This document shows, piece after piece, positions 44,897 to 57,557 of a stretch of DNA of 64,000 bases. A program made the position numbers and the translations under genes. Location: NCBI RefSeq assembly GCF_009833085.1, contig NZ_QRBZ01000026.1, forward strand, positions 62,001-126,000. Direction: 5' to 3'. The notes beneath the pieces are model-generated. The model was not told the DNA's origin, did not search any database, and saw only the letters and a program-made list of their open reading frames with translations. This DNA is from Nitrosomonas oligotropha (GTDB lineage Bacteria > Pseudomonadota > Gammaproteobacteria > Burkholderiales > Nitrosomonadaceae). How positions within the stretch are numbered: position 1 is the stretch's first letter; every line of letters begins with the position of its first letter.

Positions 44897-45568
44897 TTAA
44901 TCATCGTTGCTCATAATTCCCAATATTTGCAGCAGACTGATGAAAATATTAAAAATTGTCATGTACAGCCCAATTGTAGCCAGCACATAATTGGTTTCGC
45001 CGCCATGAATAATGCGGCTAGTATCGTACAGAATAAAACCACTCATTATCATAATGACAACTGCGGAAATCATTAATGACATGGCCGGTATCTGCAGAAA
45101 AATATTAGCCAGCGCTGCCAGCAATACTAGCAAGAAGCCTACCATCAGGAATCCGCCCAAAAAGCTGAAATCTTTTTTTGTAGCCAATGCATACGCGGAC
45201 AAGCCCATAAATATCACTCCCGTGCCACCTAGCGACAATGTAATGATATTTCCACCGTTAGGTAAAGATGCGTACATGCTCAGTACCGGTCCCAGCCCAA
45301 ATCCCAGCATGCCGGTAATCAAAAAAACGATCCCGATACCCGCCGGTGAATTGGCGAAACGCGGCAACACAAACATGGCGATCACCATACCGCCGATAAC
45401 AGAAATTAAATAGGTCATCGGTGGCGTATTCATCAACATTGAAAGCGCGGCGGTGAATCCGCTGAACAGCAATGTCATGGATAAAAGCAAATAGGTATTA
45501 CGCAGCACTTTATTTGTTGCAATCGCAGATGTAGATCTTTGCGCAACTGTCGAGTAATTTTGATTCAT
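44897..45568 (-). CDS. Bax inhibitor-1 / YccA family membrane protein
   Basis: A 223-residue protein with seven hydrophobic helices and the C-terminal GLYMTIFNIFISLLQILGI typical of the BI-1/YccA family. E. coli YccA modulates FtsH proteolysis of membrane proteins. The N-terminus (NQNYSTVAQRSTSAIATNKVLRNTY) matches YccA-type relatives. A strong terminator follows. Upstream is a separate small gene and the ruv group. Confidence 0.93.
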   Translation of the reverse strand: MNQNYSTVAQRSTSAIATNKVLRNTYLLLSMTLLFSGFTAALSMLMNTPPMTYLISVIGGMVIAMFVLPRFANSPAGIGIVFLITGMLGFGLGPVLSMYASLPNGGNIITLSLGGTGVIFMGLSAYALATKKDFSFLGGFLMVGFLLVLLAALANIFLQIPAMSLMISAVVIMIMSGFILYDTSRIIHGGETNYVLATIGLYMTIFNIFISLLQILGIMSNDD

Positions 45569-45693
45569 TTAAATAATCTCCCCTGTGAAATTAATACCAA
45601 ACTATCCTCTAACGACCGCTATGACTACTATATCCAGAATATAGTTCAAACTATCATAGCATGGATTATGTCAATATTTTAATTACATTATTT

Positions 45694-46128
45694 TTACTTG
45701 GCTTTTGCCAAAGTAAAGTTATAAACAAGAAAAAATCCACCGCGCTCGATCAAAGTAATATTCAAACTGACAAGGCCTGCATCAAATTTGGCTATGCCGG
45801 AATAATTGATCCGCTTCTCACCCATCAGCGAGAATGCACTCACCGTTCGGGAAAAATTAAGCTCCTGAATGGATTGAAATCGGCCAAAACCGCGATACAG
45901 TTTCAACAGCTCATCCAATTGCTCATCATTAATTGTTTGCTTGGCTTCCGGCGCCAAGTGAAGCAGCAATTTCTGTTTTTCCCAGCTGGAAATTTCAGTG
46001 AGGATCCGGACAATGGCCGGTTCTGCAGCTTTAGTATAGTAGCTTTTCTCGCGATCGGTATAAAAATACAACATAACAACCAATGTCAGCAAAAGAGCGA
46101 CGATAATGCGCAATGTATGGATTTGCAT
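45694..46128 (-). CDS. Hypothetical protein with N-terminal membrane anchor
   Basis: A 144-residue protein with one helix at about 7-23 (RIIVALLLTLVVMLYFY) and a periplasmic alpha+beta part (LLKLYRGFGRFQSIQELNFSR, NYSGIAKFDAGLVSLNITLIERGG). The pattern resembles small cystatin/NTF2-like domains, but I do not recognise a family. It follows ruvB by 26 bases on the same strand and may be the last gene of that operon. No strong ribosome site is visible. Confidence 0.7.
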   Translation of the reverse strand: MQIHTLRIIVALLLTLVVMLYFYTDREKSYYTKAAEPAIVRILTEISSWEKQKLLLHLAPEAKQTINDEQLDELLKLYRGFGRFQSIQELNFSRTVSAFSLMGEKRINYSGIAKFDAGLVSLNITLIERGGFFLVYNFTLAKAK

Positions 46129-46154
46129 AAATTTTGAGATACTAAAACAAATAA

Positions 46155-47201
46155 CTATAAATTATCTTCTTCCCAGAGATCATTGCTGAATCCATTTCCC
46201 GGCAAAGCAATACCAAAATGCTGATACGTTGCTGCCGTTGCCATGCGGCCTCTCGGTGTCCGTTTCAGGAACCCCTGCTGGATCAAATAGGGCTCCAATA
46301 CATCTTCAATTGTATCCCGCTCTTCGCTGATCGCCGCGGCGAGATTATCAACACCTACCGGCCCGCCGCTAAATTTCTCCAGCACCGCCAACAATAATTT
46401 TCGATCCATGATATCCAGGCCGATTGCATCTACATCCAGCATACTTAAGGCCGCATCCGCCACTGCACGTGTAACATGCCCATCGGCTTTGACTTCCGCA
46501 TAATCACGCACCCGACGCAACAATCGATTCACTATCCGTGGCGTGCCACGGGCGCGGCGCGCAATTTCAAACGCACCATCCGGGGATATTCTCACATTCA
46601 ATAATCCTGCGGAACGGCTCACAATTTTGCTCAGCTCTTCCGGTGTATAAAATTCCAGCCGGGAAACGATGCCAAAGCGATCGCGTAATGGATTAGTCAG
46701 CATACCGGCACGTGTCGTTGCACCCACCAGGGTGAACGGCGGCAAATCCAACTTAACCGACCGTGCCGCCGGTCCCTCGCCAATCATGATATCCAACTGA
46801 TAATCTTCCAGCGCCGGATACAGGATTTCTTCCACCATAGGGGATAAGCGGTGAATTTCATCGATAAACAATACATCATTGGGTTCCAGGTTGGTCAGTA
46901 AAGCGGCCAGATCACCCGGCCGCTCCAGAACCGGACCGGAAGTTTGCCGCAGATTAACCCCCATCTCCCTAGCGATAATGTGTGCGAGCGTAGTTTTACC
47001 TAAACCTGGAGGACCGAATAACAGCACATGATCAAGGGCTTCGCGCCGTTTCCTGGCGGCCTCAATAAAAATCTGCAACTGCCCACGTATTTTTTCCTGG
47101 CCAACATATTCCTCCAGTTGTTTCGGGCGTAACGCGCGCTCCAGAATTTCTTCCTGCGATGATGAAGTAATTGCGGTAACCAGTCGATCCGTTTCGATCA
47201 T
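46155..47201 (-). CDS. ruvB: Holliday junction branch migration ATPase RuvB
   Basis: RuvB (348 residues) is the AAA+ motor that drives branch migration with RuvA. Walker [14 protein letters not shown], Walker [13 protein letters not shown], sensor 1 [10 protein letters not shown] and a winged-helix C-terminus ([13 protein letters not shown]) are present. It is 22 bases downstream of ruvA in a ruvC-ruvA-ruvB order. Confidence 0.98.
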   Translation of the reverse strand: MIETDRLVTAITSSSQEEILERALRPKQLEEYVGQEKIRGQLQIFIEAARKRREALDHVLLFGPPGLGKTTLAHIIAREMGVNLRQTSGPVLERPGDLAALLTNLEPNDVLFIDEIHRLSPMVEEILYPALEDYQLDIMIGEGPAARSVKLDLPPFTLVGATTRAGMLTNPLRDRFGIVSRLEFYTPEELSKIVSRSAGLLNVRISPDGAFEIARRARGTPRIVNRLLRRVRDYAEVKADGHVTRAVADAALSMLDVDAIGLDIMDRKLLLAVLEKFSGGPVGVDNLAAAISEERDTIEDVLEPYLIQQGFLKRTPRGRMATAATYQHFGIALPGNGFSNDLWEEDNL

Positions 47202-47223
47202 TCACTACTCCTCATTCAGTCGG

Positions 47224-47808
47224 CTACCTTTCCTTCGATAATAACTGCAATGCTTGGCGTATGCCTTCCGATACCGTTGCGGTCGAAGAGATCTGCTTGA
47301 TCGCCCAACCCGCCTCGCGATCATTATAACCCAGCGATAACAGTGCATTGAGTATGTCACTATCATGTATAGGTACAGAGTGGGTTTGGTCCAGACTGAT
47401 CGCGGCGGAGTCGAGTTTATCGCGCAACTCCAGCAATAAACGTTCAGCCGTTTTTTTGCCGATACCGGGCACTTTGATTAGCCTTGCACTATCCTGAGCC
47501 ACGACCGCACGATGCAAATCCGACACACTCAGCCCCGATAAAATTGCTAATGCGGTTCTTGCACCTACGCCTGAAATTTTTATCAGCTGACGGAAAGTTT
47601 GCCGCTCCGGTTCTGTTGCAAAACCAAATAACAGATGCAAATCTTCCCGTATCACCAAATGTGTATGCAAGGTTATTTGCGCGCCAAGCGCCGGAAGCTC
47701 ATAAAAAGTACTCATCGGCACGTCGATCTCGTACCCGACCCCTTGCACATCCAGCAAAACCTGTGGCGGATGTTTTTCCAGCAATACACCGGTTAATCGC
47801 CCGATCAC
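47224..47808 (-). CDS. ruvA: Holliday junction DNA-binding protein RuvA, GTG start
   Basis: RuvA (194 residues) binds the four-way junction as a tetramer. Domain I has [27 protein letters not shown], domain II two helix-hairpin-helix motifs ([31 protein letters not shown]) and domain III a RuvB-contacting helix set. The GTG at 47808 is chosen because it restores the family N-terminus and overlaps the ruvC stop (GTGA). Upstream in-frame starts would add 25 residues that lie within ruvC. Confidence 0.95.
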   Translation of the reverse strand: MIGRLTGVLLEKHPPQVLLDVQGVGYEIDVPMSTFYELPALGAQITLHTHLVIREDLHLLFGFATEPERQTFRQLIKISGVGARTALAILSGLSVSDLHRAVVAQDSARLIKVPGIGKKTAERLLLELRDKLDSAAISLDQTHSVPIHDSDILNALLSLGYNDREAGWAIKQISSTATVSEGIRQALQLLSKER

Positions 47809-48323
47809 ACCAAACGCCCCCGTTTCATACGGTAACCGGTTGTCGCAATTTTCCCCAAACCAAGCCCCCCATGCGCATGACAAATCGCGCAGGCCAAGGC
47901 ATCCGCGGCATCGGTACTGGGGTTACCGGTCAATCTAAGCAAACGCACCACCATTTCCTGTACTTGGTTTTTTTTTGCATGCCCATTACCGACCACGGCT
48001 TGTTTTATTTGCAGCGCGGTATATTCTGACACCGTTAAATTATTCATGACAGCGGCGCAAATCGCCGCGCCTCGGGCCTGACCAAGTAATAAGGTAGTTT
48101 TAGGATTGATATTGACGAAGACTTGTTCGATGGCGACATGCTCGGGTTGATACTGTGCAATGACTTCACTCAAGTTATTCAGAATCAATTTCAGACGGAT
48201 GGGCAATTCGCCCGCGAGGGTTTTGACACTGCCGCTGCTGACGTAGATTAGATTACTTCCGCTTTTATCGATCACGCCAAAACCAGTAATGCGTAAACCC
48301 GGATCTATCCCCAAAATACGGAT
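47805..48323 (-). CDS. ruvC: Holliday junction resolvase RuvC, possible ATC start
   Basis: RuvC (172 residues from 48323) cuts Holliday junctions symmetrically. The RNase H-like fold has [17 protein letters not shown] with the first catalytic Asp at 7, [15 protein letters not shown] with the Glu, and the final [14 protein letters not shown] with the last Asp pair. From the in-frame TAA to the frame's interior there is no ATG or GTG. TTG 48314 would give MGIDPG and lose the first beta-strand residues. ATC 48323 gives (M)RILGIDPG and has AGGTGAT, a perfect anti-SD match, three bases upstream. The start is thus uncertain between ATC and TTG. Confidence 0.93.
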   Translation of the reverse strand: MRILGIDPGLRITGFGVIDKSGSNLIYVSSGSVKTLAGELPIRLKLILNNLSEVIAQYQPEHVAIEQVFVNINPKTTLLLGQARGAAICAAVMNNLTVSEYTALQIKQAVVGNGHAKKNQVQEMVVRLLRLTGNPSTDAADALACAICHAHGGLGLGKIATTGYRMKRGRLV

Positions 48324-48326
48324 TTT

Positions 48327-48333
48327 ATCACCT
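48327..48333 (-). promoter_or_regulatory. Ribosome-binding site for ruvC
   Basis: AGGTGAT is complementary to seven bases of the 16S rRNA 3' end. It is three bases before ATC 48323 and twelve before TTG 48314. The shorter spacing suits this anti-SD register better. Confidence 0.5.
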
Positions 48334-48350
48334 GCAGATCGGCGGAATTT

Positions 48351-49076
48351 TTATTCATCAAGTACGGCCGTCGTGTATACATTTTGCACATCATCAAGAT
48401 TTTCCAAGGCATCCAGCAGTTTCTGCATTTTTACCGCATCATCGCCCGTTAAAACAGCTTCATTACCGGGCTTCATAGTGACTTCCGCCAGCTCAGCTTT
48501 AAATCCGACTTTCTCCAGCGCTGCCTTTACATTGATAAATTCGTACGGCGCTGTAATCACTTCGATACTGCCGTCGTCATTACTGATCACATCTTCCGCA
48601 CCGGCCTCCACCGCGGCCTCGATCAGTTTATCTTCATCGGTTTCCGGAGCGAAAATCAACTGTCCGCAATGCTTGAATAAGAAACTGACGGATCCATCCG
48701 TACCCAGATTTCCGCCATATTTAGTAAATGCATGCCGCACATCGGCCACCGTGCGGACGCGATTATCCGTCATACAGTCCACCATGACGGCGGCACCTGC
48801 GATTCCATAGCCCTCGTAACGGATTTCTTCGTAATCGACACCATCAAGCGCGCCGCTGCCGCGCTTGATCGCACGCTCGACATTATCCTTGGGCATATTT
48901 TGATCGTATGCTTTATCCACCGCCAGCCGCAGGCGCGGATTACTGTCCGGATCGCCGCCACCCATGCGGGCAGCCACGGTTATCTCCTTGATTAACCGTG
49001 TAAACACTTTACCGCGCTTGGCATCCTGCGCAGCTTTTTTATGCTTAATGTTAGCCCACTTACTATGACCCGCCAT
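48351..49076 (-). CDS. yebC: YebC/PmpR family translation or transcription regulator
   Basis: A 241-residue protein with the invariant start [22 protein letters not shown] and three-domain YebC fold ([49 protein letters not shown]). Members were described as DNA-binding regulators and more recently linked to relief of ribosome stalling at proline stretches. It commonly precedes ruvC in proteobacteria, as here, with a 27-base gap. Confidence 0.96.
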   Translation of the reverse strand: MAGHSKWANIKHKKAAQDAKRGKVFTRLIKEITVAARMGGGDPDSNPRLRLAVDKAYDQNMPKDNVERAIKRGSGALDGVDYEEIRYEGYGIAGAAVMVDCMTDNRVRTVADVRHAFTKYGGNLGTDGSVSFLFKHCGQLIFAPETDEDKLIEAAVEAGAEDVISNDDGSIEVITAPYEFINVKAALEKVGFKAELAEVTMKPGNEAVLTGDDAVKMQKLLDALENLDDVQNVYTTAVLDE

Positions 49077-49222
49077 TTTTTATTTATACCTTTTGTTTAA
49101 GTATTTTTATATTACCACTCTGCAACCCATGGATAAAGCATCAAACTTCATGAACCATGAAAGAAAAAAGCGCTGTTCAGACACTCTTATTGAATCCAAT
49201 CCGGTGCACGCAATAGCAATTT

Positions 49223-51079
49223 TTATTCGACCGTCACTGCTTTTGCCAGATTTCGCGGCTTATCGACATCCGTGCCTTTCACCAAAGCTACATGATACGC
49301 CAGCAACTGTAGCGGTATTGTATGCAGAATCGGACTCAGCAAACCGGCATGTTCCGACAGACGTATGACATGTTCGTTTTCACTCTGCGCAATCTGCGAA
49401 TCCGCATCTGCGAATACATATAATTCGCCCCCTCTGGCATGTACTTCCTGCAAATTCGATTTGAGTTTCCCTAACAATTGATCGTTGGGCGCTATCGCAA
49501 CAACCGGCATTTCATCATCCACCAATGCCAGCGGCCCATGTTTCAGTTCTCCGGCCGCATAGGCTTCCGCATGGATATACGAAATTTCCTTTAGTTTAAG
49601 CGCGCCTTCCATGGCGATAGGGTAATGAACACCGCGCCCGAGAAATAATGCGTGACGTTTTTGCGCAAAACTTTTTGCCCAGATCTGTACTTGCGGCTCA
49701 ACTTGCAGCGCATGTTGCAAAGCCATCGGCAAATGGCGCAGCGTCATAATCATCTCTTGTTCGTCTTGCGCGGATAATTTATGACGCATTTTTGCCAACG
49801 TTACAGTCAGCAGCAGCAGTGAAGCTAGTTGTGTAGTAAATGCTTTGGTCGATGCGACACCGATCTCGGGCCCGGCACGTGTGAGAAAGCGCAAGTCGGT
49901 TTGGCGTATCAACGCGCTCTCCGGCACATTACAAATCGCCAGACTATATTGATGACCGAGTTTCTTTGCGTAGTTGAGCGCCGCCAAGGTATCTGCGGTC
50001 TCTCCCGATTGCGAAATACCGACCACTAACGTATGAGGATCCGCAATCGGGTCGCGATAGCGGTATTCGCTGGCTATTTCAACGTTGCACGGAAGACCGG
50101 CAACGGTTTCCAGCCAGTAACGCGCTACCAGCCCAGCATGATAACTGGTCCCGCACGCCAGAATAAGAATGCTCTTGGTTTGGGAGAATACTTTCTCGGC
50201 CTCACTACCAAATAAATTGGGTGAAATGGATTGCGCATTGAAGACCATTTCCAACGTATTTGCCACTGCACTCGGTTGCTCGAAAATTTCTTTCTGCATG
50301 TAATGGGTATAAGGCCCAAGCTCGATCGCTTCGCTGGAAAGATTACTCTCGTGGACTGTCCGTTTGACTTCCCTGACCGAGTTGCCATGCAAACAATTTA
50401 CAATCCGGTATCCGTCGCGAGTCAGCTCGGCTACGTCACCTTCTTCCAGATAAATCATATTCCGGGTCGCTTTTAACAACGCGGAGGCATCGGAAGCAGC
50501 ATAGTTACCGTTTTCACCCAATCCCAACAGCAATGGAGCGCCATTACGCGCCACCACGATTCTTTCCGGCCGGGCTTCTTCCATTACTGCAATGGCATAT
50601 GCGCCTTGCAGTTCCTCGATAGAAGCGCAGACTGCTGTTAACAAATCGTCGGTGTGCTTGAGATTAAACGCAATGAGATGCGCGATGACTTCGGTATCGG
50701 TGTCGGAAACAAATTCATATCCTTCCGCTTGCAGGCGCTTACGCATAACTTCGTGATTCTCAATGATGCCATTATGCACTACGGCTATCCGCACCGGTGA
50801 ATCGGGCATGCCGGAAAAATGCGGGTGGGCATTGCGCTCGGAAGGTGCGCCATGCGTTGCCCAACGGGTATGGGCAATGCCGGCAAAGCCATGAGTATTT
50901 TTTTCGTGTGCGAGTTTCTGCAACTCGGTTACACGGCCTGTTGTTCGTAGTCTTTGCAGACCGTTGCAAGTGACGACGAGTCCGGCGGAATCATATCCGC
51001 GGTACTCCAGATGTAATAATCCATCCAGCAATACCGGAACAACATTGTTATTAGCCACTGCACCAACTATTCCACACAT
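49223..51079 (-). CDS. glmS: Glutamine-fructose-6-phosphate aminotransferase (isomerizing)
   Basis: GlmS (618 residues) makes glucosamine-6-phosphate from fructose-6-phosphate and glutamine, the first step to UDP-GlcNAc. The N-terminal glutaminase has nucleophile Cys2 (MCGIVGAV) and [18 protein letters not shown]. Two SIS domains follow ([43 protein letters not shown]), and it ends [12 protein letters not shown]. It lies 51 bases after glmU, so glmU-glmS form an operon. No glmS ribozyme-like leader is seen. Confidence 0.98.
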   Translation of the reverse strand: MCGIVGAVANNNVVPVLLDGLLHLEYRGYDSAGLVVTCNGLQRLRTTGRVTELQKLAHEKNTHGFAGIAHTRWATHGAPSERNAHPHFSGMPDSPVRIAVVHNGIIENHEVMRKRLQAEGYEFVSDTDTEVIAHLIAFNLKHTDDLLTAVCASIEELQGAYAIAVMEEARPERIVVARNGAPLLLGLGENGNYAASDASALLKATRNMIYLEEGDVAELTRDGYRIVNCLHGNSVREVKRTVHESNLSSEAIELGPYTHYMQKEIFEQPSAVANTLEMVFNAQSISPNLFGSEAEKVFSQTKSILILACGTSYHAGLVARYWLETVAGLPCNVEIASEYRYRDPIADPHTLVVGISQSGETADTLAALNYAKKLGHQYSLAICNVPESALIRQTDLRFLTRAGPEIGVASTKAFTTQLASLLLLTVTLAKMRHKLSAQDEQEMIMTLRHLPMALQHALQVEPQVQIWAKSFAQKRHALFLGRGVHYPIAMEGALKLKEISYIHAEAYAAGELKHGPLALVDDEMPVVAIAPNDQLLGKLKSNLQEVHARGGELYVFADADSQIAQSENEHVIRLSEHAGLLSPILHTIPLQLLAYHVALVKGTDVDKPRNLAKAVTVE

Positions 51080-51130
51080 AGCGCATTCTCCTCACAACTC
51101 TAGCTAAAAGAACGATACTGCATAGACTTA

Positions 51131-52504
51131 CTATGCTTTTGATTTTTGCGGGCGCTTCCATCCGGTGATGCTGACTTGCTTCGATCTGGACAAGGTAAGC
51201 TGATTCTCCGGGGTTTCTTTCGTGATAGTAGATCCAGCGCCAATAGTCGACCCTTTTGAAATTTTCACGGGCGCAATCAGCTGTGTATCGGATCCGATGA
51301 ACACATCATCTTCAATGACAGTTCGATATTTGTTTGCGCCATCATAATTACAAGTAATTGTTCCAGCGCCAATATTGACATTCTCCCCTACGGTGGAATC
51401 ACCAATGTAGCTTAAGTGATTCGCTTTGCTTCCTGCAGCAATCTGACTATTTTTAACCTCGACAAAATTTCCGATATGAACTTTCCGAGCCAGCCGTGTC
51501 CCTGGCCGGATGCGCGCATAAGGACCGATCTTACCATCTTCTCCGATTTCGGCATCTTCAATCAGGCAGAAGGGATGAATAATACTCCCTGACGCAACTG
51601 TTACATTTCTTAAAATGCAATGCGCGCCTATGCGGACGGAATCGCCCAGCGTCACGGTTCCTTCAAAGATACAATTAACATCGATTTCAACATCAGTACC
51701 GCAGCTCAGTTCACCTCGTATGTCTATGCGATTGGGATCGAGCAAGCTGACCCCTTCTTCCAATAGCTTTTCAGCACGGTTCTTTTGGTGAACACGCTCA
51801 AGCTCAGCCAGCTGATGCTTGTTATTAACACCCATGACTTCCCAGAAATTATCCGCCTGTGACGATGCGACATATACATCATCTTTTACCGCCATCGCGA
51901 TGATGTCGGTCAAGTAATATTCACGTTGTGTGTTTTTGTTTTCAAGCTTTGGCAGCCAGTGATGCAAATGCTGATTGGGTATGAGCATTATTCCGGTATT
52001 AATCTCACGGATACTCTGTTGTTCTGCTGTGGCATCTTTTTGCTCAACGATTGCAATAACTTCTCCGCTTTCCCGGTCGCGCAAAATCCTGCCGTAGCCA
52101 AAAGGATCGTCGATTATTGCAGTTAATAGCGCACAGTTATTTTCTCCTGCTGCTGCGATTAACTGTTGCAAGGTTTGAATCCGGACCAATGGCACATCAC
52201 CATACAAAACCAACGTGAATCCGTCGGTATTCAATTGCGGTAAGACTTGCATGAGCGCATGCCCGGTGCCCAATTGCTGCGCCTGCAACACCCAAGTCAA
52301 ATCATCGCCGTTGATCGACTGTTTTACTTGGTCGCCGCCATGACCGATAACAACACAGATTTTTTCTGGCGAGAGCATGCGCGCTGTGTCAACGACATGC
52401 ATTAACAGTGGACGCCCCGCCAAAGTATGCAACACCTTGGGAAGAGCTGATTGCATCCGCTTTCCAGCACCGGCTGCCAGTATCACTACATTAAGCTTGG
52501 ACAC
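51131..52504 (-). CDS. glmU: Bifunctional GlcNAc-1-phosphate uridyltransferase / GlcN-1-phosphate acetyltransferase
   Basis: GlmU (457 residues) does the last two steps of UDP-GlcNAc synthesis. The N-terminal pyrophosphorylase domain has VILAAGAGKRMQSALPKVLH and VLYGDVPLV. The C-terminal left-handed beta-helix (about 250-457) has repeated hexapeptides and GPYARIRPGTRL, HLSYIGDSTVGENVNIGAG, needed for acetyl-CoA and trimer formation. It provides precursor for peptidoglycan, LPS and probably the glycan cluster. Confidence 0.98.
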   Translation of the reverse strand: MSKLNVVILAAGAGKRMQSALPKVLHTLAGRPLLMHVVDTARMLSPEKICVVIGHGGDQVKQSINGDDLTWVLQAQQLGTGHALMQVLPQLNTDGFTLVLYGDVPLVRIQTLQQLIAAAGENNCALLTAIIDDPFGYGRILRDRESGEVIAIVEQKDATAEQQSIREINTGIMLIPNQHLHHWLPKLENKNTQREYYLTDIIAMAVKDDVYVASSQADNFWEVMGVNNKHQLAELERVHQKNRAEKLLEEGVSLLDPNRIDIRGELSCGTDVEIDVNCIFEGTVTLGDSVRIGAHCILRNVTVASGSIIHPFCLIEDAEIGEDGKIGPYARIRPGTRLARKVHIGNFVEVKNSQIAAGSKANHLSYIGDSTVGENVNIGAGTITCNYDGANKYRTVIEDDVFIGSDTQLIAPVKISKGSTIGAGSTITKETPENQLTLSRSKQVSITGWKRPQKSKA

Positions 52505-52673
52505 GATAATCTACTTTCAGAATGAAGTTCTTAAGGGATTTTAACTAAATGCATCATGGTTGAACAACAAATGCAGTCAAATCTCTACGCCGATTTGATG
52601 TGATCCAGCGCATTATTTTTTGCCGTTTACAGCTAGCCATTGTAACCAGATCGATGCTTGATGAGTAGATACA

Positions 52674-52699
52674 AAAAAGGCGACTTATGTCGCCTTTTT
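52674..52699 (-). terminator. Rho-independent terminator of the atp operon
   Basis: AAAAAGGCGAC (52674-52684), loop TTAT, GTCGCCTTTTT (52689-52699); on the minus strand it ends in a T-run. It lies 26 bases after the atpC stop and isolates the atp operon from glmU. Confidence 0.93.
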
Positions 52700-52724
52700 C
52701 ATCATTAGAACTTATGAATCACAA

Positions 52725-53147
52725 TCAATGACCGCGTTTTCTTAACTTATCAATCGCCGCTAATTGCGCCATGGCTTCTATCAACTCGGCTTGCGCTTTT
52801 GCGTAATCCAATTCGGATTCTCGATTTTTCATTGCTTCCTCAGCAGCCCGCTTTGCTTCGAGCGCTTTAGCTTCATCAAGATCGTGACTACGCACTGCGG
52901 TATCCGCTAATATTGTCACCACATCAGGCTGGACTTCCAGCATTCCACCCGATACATAGATCAATTCTTCTTCTTTTAGTTGCGCCTTGATTCGCACCAT
53001 TCCGGATTTTATTCTTGTCAGCATCGGTGTGTGGCGCGGATAAATACCTACTTCCCCCATTTGCGCCGGTGCCACCAGAAATTCAACGGGACCGGAATAA
53101 ATAGATTCTTCAGCACTAACGATATCAAGATGAAATATGGTACCCAT
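52725..53147 (-). CDS. atpC: ATP synthase F1 subunit epsilon
   Basis: The 140-residue central-stalk subunit. The N-terminal beta-sandwich has [39 protein letters not shown], and the two-helix C-terminal part (about 90-138) can act as an inhibitory hairpin on the motor. It is the last gene of the atp operon, just before the terminator. Confidence 0.97.
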   Translation of the reverse strand: MGTIFHLDIVSAEESIYSGPVEFLVAPAQMGEVGIYPRHTPMLTRIKSGMVRIKAQLKEEELIYVSGGMLEVQPDVVTILADTAVRSHDLDEAKALEAKRAAEEAMKNRESELDYAKAQAELIEAMAQLAAIDKLRKRGH

Positions 53148-53164
53148 CTCTATTTCCTCTTGGT

Positions 53165-54553
<1,389 letters not shown>

Positions 54554-54577
54554 CTAGACTCTATATTCAAAAATGTT

Positions 54578-55462
54578 TTAAACAGCTGCAGCGCCACCGA
54601 CAATTTCGGATAGCTCTTTCGTAATTGCCGCCTGTCGAGACTTGTTATAAATTAATGTCAATTCATCAATGACACTGCCCGCGTTGTCCGATGCAGCCTT
54701 CATCGCTACCATCCTGGCAGATTGCTCCGAAGCCATGTTTTCTGCTACTGCTTGATATATCAATGCTTCAACATAACGCACCATAATATCGTCTATGACA
54801 GGCTTTGCTTCCGGCTCGTAAATATAATCCCACGTCGCTTTAGATTTACCACTATCCTGTTCGCCACTTTGCATACGATCATCTGTCAACGGAAGCAATT
54901 GCTCCATAACAGGTTCTTGCTTCATAGTATTGATAAAGCGATTATAGAAAATGTACACTCGATCAAATTGATCTTGCGTATAGCCATCAAGAACCACTTT
55001 TACTGCACCGATGAGTCTTGATATATCAGGAGTATCACCCAGACCTACTACTTGCGAAGTGATACTTGCGCCAATTCTGCCCATGAATCCTAAGCCTTTG
55101 TTACCGATACAGCAGACTTCGATTTGCTCTCCTTCTGCTTGCCAGGTCTTCATCTGATTCAGAGCTTTACGTAAGACGTTGGTATTTAACCCGCCGCAAA
55201 GGCCTTTATCCGAAGTCACGATAATGATACCAATTCGTTTAACGGTATCACGCGCAATCAAAAAAGGATGCCGATATTCGGTATTTGCCCGACTCATATG
55301 AGCAGCTACATTACGTATCTTCTCACCATAAGGACGGGCTTTTTTCATGCGATCCTGAGCTTTACGCATTTTCGATGCCGCGACCATTTCCATAGCGCGC
55401 GTAATCTTCTGCGTATTTTTTACACTCTTGATCTTATTGCGGATTTCTCTACTGCCAGCCAT
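54578..55462 (-). CDS. atpG: ATP synthase F1 subunit gamma
   Basis: The 294-residue rotor shaft. The N-terminal helix [32 protein letters not shown] and the C-terminal [38 protein letters not shown] are diagnostic. [10 protein letters not shown] is the conserved middle motif. It lies four bases after atpA and 33 before atpD. Confidence 0.98.
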   Translation of the reverse strand: MAGSREIRNKIKSVKNTQKITRAMEMVAASKMRKAQDRMKKARPYGEKIRNVAAHMSRANTEYRHPFLIARDTVKRIGIIIVTSDKGLCGGLNTNVLRKALNQMKTWQAEGEQIEVCCIGNKGLGFMGRIGASITSQVVGLGDTPDISRLIGAVKVVLDGYTQDQFDRVYIFYNRFINTMKQEPVMEQLLPLTDDRMQSGEQDSGKSKATWDYIYEPEAKPVIDDIMVRYVEALIYQAVAENMASEQSARMVAMKAASDNAGSVIDELTLIYNKSRQAAITKELSEIVGGAAAV

Positions 55463-55466
55463 TTGC

Positions 55467-57008
55467 TTAATAGGTTCCGTTTTGCTTGAATTCTTGAATC
55501 GCAGCGGTCAATTCTTTTTCTGTTTCAGCATTGAGTTCCTTACTCTTCTCAATTTTGTCAAGAATTGCAGCATGTTGACCACGTATATAGTTTTTTAGCG
55601 CAGACTCAAATGCAAGCGCTCTGTTCACTTCCACATCATCAAAATAACCATTATTGATTGCGAATAGTGTAAGCGCCATCTCTGACACGCTAAGAGTTGC
55701 ATACTGAGGTTGCTTCATCAATTCAGTAGCCATCTTGCCGCGTTCAAGCTGTTTGCGGGTCGCTTCATCCAGATCCGATGCAAATTGTGCGAAAGCAGCC
55801 AATTCACGATATTGCGCTAATGCCAGCCGTATACCGCCGCCCAATTTCTTGATGACCTTCGTTTGAGCTGCACCGCCCACACGAGAAACTGATACCCCTG
55901 CATTAATAGCAGGACGTATACCTGCATTGAATAAGTCTGTTTCAAGAAATATCTGCCCGTCGGTAATCGAAATTACGTTCGTTGGTACAAAAGCTGTCAC
56001 GTCACCGGCTTGCGTTTCAATAATCGGCAATGCAGTCAAAGAACCCGTTTTACCTTTTACCGCACCATTTGTTGCTTTTTCAACATAAGCGGCACTTACT
56101 CTTGCGGCTCTTTCCAGCAAACGTGAATGGAGATAAAAAACATCACCCGGGTAAGCTTCGCGACCTGGTGGCCGACGCAGCAGTAAAGATATTTGACGAT
56201 AAGCCCAAGCTTGCTTAGTTAAATCATCGTATACGATCAACGCATCCTGACCTTTATCACGGAAATATTCCCCCATGGTACATCCAGAGTATGGCGCAAT
56301 AAATTGCATTGCCGCTGACTCGGAGGCTGTTGCAGCCACTACGATGGTATATTCCATAGCGCCATGCTCTTCCAGCTTGCGTACTACGTTGGCAATCGAA
56401 GAGGCTTTTTGCCCGATTGCCACATAAATACACAGCATATTCTGGCCTTTTTGATTGAGAATCGCATCAATCGCTACAGCAGTTTTACCTGTCTGACGAT
56501 CGCCGATAATCAACTCACGTTGTCCACGCCCAACAGGAACCATCGAATCAACAGACTTCAATCCGGTTTGCACAGGTTGATCTACAGATTGACGCCAGAT
56601 TACACCCGGAGCAATTTTTTCGATCGGCTCAGATCTCACTGCTGTAATCGGACCCTTACCATCAATCGGTTGTCCCAGTGCATTCACCACGCGACCCAGC
56701 AAGCCCTCGCCTACGGGAACCTCTAAAATACGGCCAGTACACTTGACTGTATCACCTTCGCATATGTGCTCATACGAGCCCATAATAACAGCGCCCACGG
56801 AATCACGCTCCAGATTCAACGCCAAACCGAAAGTGTTGCCTGGAAATTCCAACATTTCACCTTGCATCACGTCGGATAAACCGTGTATACGAACAATACC
56901 GTCTGTTACAGAAACAATCGTTCCTTGTGTACGAACTTCTGCCGTATCAACAAGTCCTTCTATCCTTTTTTTAATCAGCTCACTGATTTCGGATGGGTTT
57001 AACTGCAT
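55467..57008 (-). CDS. atpA: ATP synthase F1 subunit alpha
   Basis: The 513-residue non-catalytic nucleotide-binding subunit. It has the P-loop [46 protein letters not shown] and the arginine-finger region [17 protein letters not shown]...[18 protein letters not shown]. The N-terminal [14 protein letters not shown] contacts subunit delta. It lies 12 bases after atpH. Confidence 0.98.
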   Translation of the reverse strand: MQLNPSEISELIKKRIEGLVDTAEVRTQGTIVSVTDGIVRIHGLSDVMQGEMLEFPGNTFGLALNLERDSVGAVIMGSYEHICEGDTVKCTGRILEVPVGEGLLGRVVNALGQPIDGKGPITAVRSEPIEKIAPGVIWRQSVDQPVQTGLKSVDSMVPVGRGQRELIIGDRQTGKTAVAIDAILNQKGQNMLCIYVAIGQKASSIANVVRKLEEHGAMEYTIVVAATASESAAMQFIAPYSGCTMGEYFRDKGQDALIVYDDLTKQAWAYRQISLLLRRPPGREAYPGDVFYLHSRLLERAARVSAAYVEKATNGAVKGKTGSLTALPIIETQAGDVTAFVPTNVISITDGQIFLETDLFNAGIRPAINAGVSVSRVGGAAQTKVIKKLGGGIRLALAQYRELAAFAQFASDLDEATRKQLERGKMATELMKQPQYATLSVSEMALTLFAINNGYFDDVEVNRALAFESALKNYIRGQHAAILDKIEKSKELNAETEKELTAAIQEFKQNGTY

Positions 57009-57020
57009 TTCATTTAACTC

Positions 57021-57557
57021 CTAGCTTTTAAGGGCAATGGCCATAGCTTCAAGCTTACCGCGTACCGAGGCATCTAGAATCTCATCACCAATCTCAACTT
57101 TTATACCACCAATTAACTCTGGATCAACACTTACCTGAGCTTCTATTTTGCGCTTGAATTTCCTTTCCAGATCATCAACTAATTTTTTTAGTTGCTTGCT
57201 TTCTAATGCGAAAGCACTGACTATTTTTGCCTCAAGAACACCCTCATGTTGCGCTTTCAACTGCTCAAATAACTGACTAATCTGCGGCAATATTGATATC
57301 CGTTTATTTTCTGCCAGCAACATCACTAGATTACGAGCTTCGGGATTAAATTTACTCTTCCCGATCTCTAGAAATATTTCGCCAAGTTGTTTTGCTGAAA
57401 TTATTGGATTACCGATCAGTGATCTCATATCATTATCTTCAGCAATCATTCCAGCTAGCTGCAATATTTTTGACCACTGCGACAAACTATCATTAGCAAC
57501 AGCATGCTTATACACTGCTTCCGCATAGGGTCGCGCAACTGTAATCGCTTCAGCCAT
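57021..57557 (-). CDS. atpH: ATP synthase F1 subunit delta
   Basis: The 178-residue peripheral-stalk subunit that ties the F1 head to b. The N-terminal helical bundle starts ARPYAEAVYKHA, and the C-terminal part has VDPELIGGIKVEIGDEILDASVRGKLEAM, both characteristic. The start shares one base with the atpF stop (TAATG), so it is translationally coupled. Confidence 0.97.
   Translation of the reverse strand: MAEAITVARPYAEAVYKHAVANDSLSQWSKILQLAGMIAEDNDMRSLIGNPIISAKQLGEIFLEIGKSKFNPEARNLVMLLAENKRISILPQISQLFEQLKAQHEGVLEAKIVSAFALESKQLKKLVDDLERKFKRKIEAQVSVDPELIGGIKVEIGDEILDASVRGKLEAMAIALKS

Noticed and set aside
45641-45654. Palindrome ATAGTTCAAACTAT upstream of the yccA-like gene
   Set aside because: Short and in AT-rich DNA; could be an operator but chance is not excluded.
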